Below the pieces are notes generated by a model. It had not been told where the DNA came from. It searched no databases and saw only the letters and a list, made by a program, of their open reading frames with translations. A DNA stretch of 6,292 bases, from positions 1 to 6,292 of the forward strand of contig JAFGLK010000333.1 in the NCBI GenBank assembly GCA_016928125.1, in the 5' to 3' direction. The stretch's first letter is position 1. Every line of letters starts with the position of its first letter. Of the stretch, positions 5,280-6,292 are shown piece by piece. The position numbers and the translations under genes are program-made. Source of the DNA: Anaerolineae bacterium. Lineage in GTDB: Bacteria; Chloroflexota; Anaerolineae; UBA1429.

Positions 5280-6217
5280 TGCAGGCCTCAAAGGTTGCCA
5301 TGACTGCTGAATCCAGGGCGACGGAACGCATCACCCTGCGGAATCGGAACGTGGTTGTGCGTAGGGCTTTCGGTCGAGCGCTGATCTATGCCGTCCTGGT
5401 GATCATGTCTTTGGTGTACTTTTTGCCTACCTGGTGGATGCTCATCACGTCGGTTAAGACACTGAAGGAGACGTTTAGCTTTCCGCCAACCTTCTTCCCA
5501 AGGACTTTTACCTTTGAGGGATATATCAACGCCTGGGAGTATATGGATTGGCCGCTACACTTTATGAACACGATGATCATCATCTTGGGCTCCCTGGCGG
5601 GCATTGTTTTGACATCCACGCTGTGCGCCTTTGGCTTTTCGCGGTTGCGCTTCCCCGGTCGAGACACGGTGTTCATCATCATGCTGGCCAGCATGATGTT
5701 GCCAAGCCAGGTCACGATCATCCCTACCTACATCGTGTTCCAGAAGCTGGGGTGGCTGGATACCTTCAAGCCGCTCATCATCCCCGCCTGGTTTGGGGGC
5801 GGGGCGTTCAACATCTTTTTGATTCGCCAGTTTTTCGCATCGATCCCACAGGATCTCGTCGATGCCGCTCGCATCGATGGCTCTTCGCGCCTCGGTATCT
5901 GGTGGCGTATCATGCTGCCGTTGTCCAAGCCCGCCCTGACTGCCATTACGGTGTTCACCATTCAGGGCAAATGGAACGACTTTTTCGGCCCTCTCATCTA
6001 TTTGAATAGCAAGAGCAAATTGACTCTGGCGCTCGCCCTGAACACGTTTCAGACCATTGCCGGCTCGGCTGCCGCCAATGCTGCCTATCAGGACATCTCG
6101 CTCTACACAGCGCTCATGGCGGCGGCATCAGTGGTCACCGTGCCCATGATCATTTTGTTTGTGGTCGCTCAGAGTTACTTTGTGGAAGGGATCCAGATGA
6201 CCGGGCTCAAAGGCTGA
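5279..6217 (+). CDS. ABC transporter permease, MalG/UgpE type
   Basis: A 312-residue inner-membrane subunit that would form a heterodimer with the preceding permease. Membrane segments are visible at about residues 35-57, 96-120, 131-153, 163-185, 217-236 and 276-299. The ATPase-coupling loop is D195-A196-A197, G201 and LP at 213-214 (DAARIDGSSRLGIWWRIMLP), with Asp for the usual Glu, a common variant in this subfamily. The C-terminus (SYFVEGIQMTGLKG) is the typical MalG/UgpE ending, so the gene is complete. The first ~30 residues are polar and basic. Its ATG overlaps the stop of the upstream permease by one base. No ATPase gene follows in the window, so the energy-coupling subunit must come from elsewhere, perhaps a shared MsmX-like ATPase (inference). 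Confidence 0.95.
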   Translation: MQASKVAMTAESRATERITLRNRNVVVRRAFGRALIYAVLVIMSLVYFLPTWWMLITSVKTLKETFSFPPTFFPRTFTFEGYINAWEYMDWPLHFMNTMIIILGSLAGIVLTSTLCAFGFSRLRFPGRDTVFIIMLASMMLPSQVTIIPTYIVFQKLGWLDTFKPLIIPAWFGGGAFNIFLIRQFFASIPQDLVDAARIDGSSRLGIWWRIMLPLSKPALTAITVFTIQGKWNDFFGPLIYLNSKSKLTLALALNTFQTIAGSAAANAAYQDISLYTALMAAASVVTVPMIILFVVAQSYFVEGIQMTGLKG

Positions 6218-6221
6218 GCCC
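6203..6221 (+). other. 7-bp inverted repeat over the stop codon of the last permease
   Basis: GGGCTCA (6203-6209) and TGAGCCC (6215-6221) are perfect complements around AAGGC. The arms carry the same TGAGCC core as the leader palindromes, but in everted order. It could be a small hairpin at the operon end or a chance match. Confidence 0.4.
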
Positions 6222-6239
6222 AAGCCCGCCAGAACCCTG

Positions 6240-6266
6240 CGTGCGGAGCGCTTGTCGCTCCGCACG
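6240..6266 (+). terminator. Terminator-like hairpin after the ABC operon (no strong T-run)
   Basis: CGTGCGGAGCG (6240-6250) pairs perfectly over 11 bp with CGCTCCGCACG (6256-6266) around the loop CTTGT. Only TTGCT follows, so intrinsic termination would be weak. It may instead protect the 3' end of the operon mRNA or be another intercistronic hairpin. Confidence 0.5.
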
Positions 6267-6292
6267 TTGCTGCATGGGCCCCGCGCGCTATC

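Noticed and set aside
4668..5291. Minus-strand frame of 207 codons opposite the first permease
   Set aside because: It is antisense to membrane segments and the EAA loop of a certain permease; composition is that of a shadow frame.

Overview
The window most likely comes from a high-GC member of the Chloroflexota (Anaerolineae/Caldilineae-like). Two features suggest this. The binding-protein lipoprotein has a Val/Glu/Lys-rich stalk straight after its lipidated cysteine, and the HTH / ATPase-like / receiver protein has an architecture I associate with that phylum. This assignment rests on family recognition, with no marker gene in the window. By eye the signalling genes at the left are more GC-rich than the transporter genes at the right.

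Left part (1-2107): two signal-transduction genes converge and overlap by 95 bp at their 3' ends. The plus-strand gene is the tail of a hybrid histidine kinase: the end of its ATPase domain, a degenerate receiver, then a receiver that keeps its phospho-acceptor aspartate. The minus-strand gene is complete. It encodes an N-terminal sigma-region-4-like HTH, a degenerate histidine-kinase-type ATPase domain and an intact C-terminal receiver.

Middle (2108-2820): about 710 bp with no convincing protein gene, but rich in signals. A 13-bp inverted repeat contains two extended -10 promoters facing each other. One would serve the minus-strand regulator, the other a rightward transcript. That transcript would run through several strong hairpins to a textbook Rho-independent terminator at 2503-2548, so it is either a roughly 295-nt small RNA or an attenuated leader. 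Further on is a perfect 65-bp tandem duplication. It carries palindromic TGAGCC half-sites and repeats a ribosome-binding-site plus ATG module directly in front of the transporter operon.

Right part (2821-6217): a three-gene carbohydrate-type ABC importer operon. It encodes a lipoprotein solute-binding protein, a MalF/UgpA-type permease and a MalG/UgpE-type permease, the last two overlapping at TAATG. A 9-bp GC hairpin separates the binding-protein gene from the permeases. An 11-bp hairpin follows the operon. No ATPase gene is present, so the energy-coupling subunit must be encoded elsewhere. The substrate cannot be told from the sequence. The divergent receiver protein is a plausible but unproven regulator of the operon.
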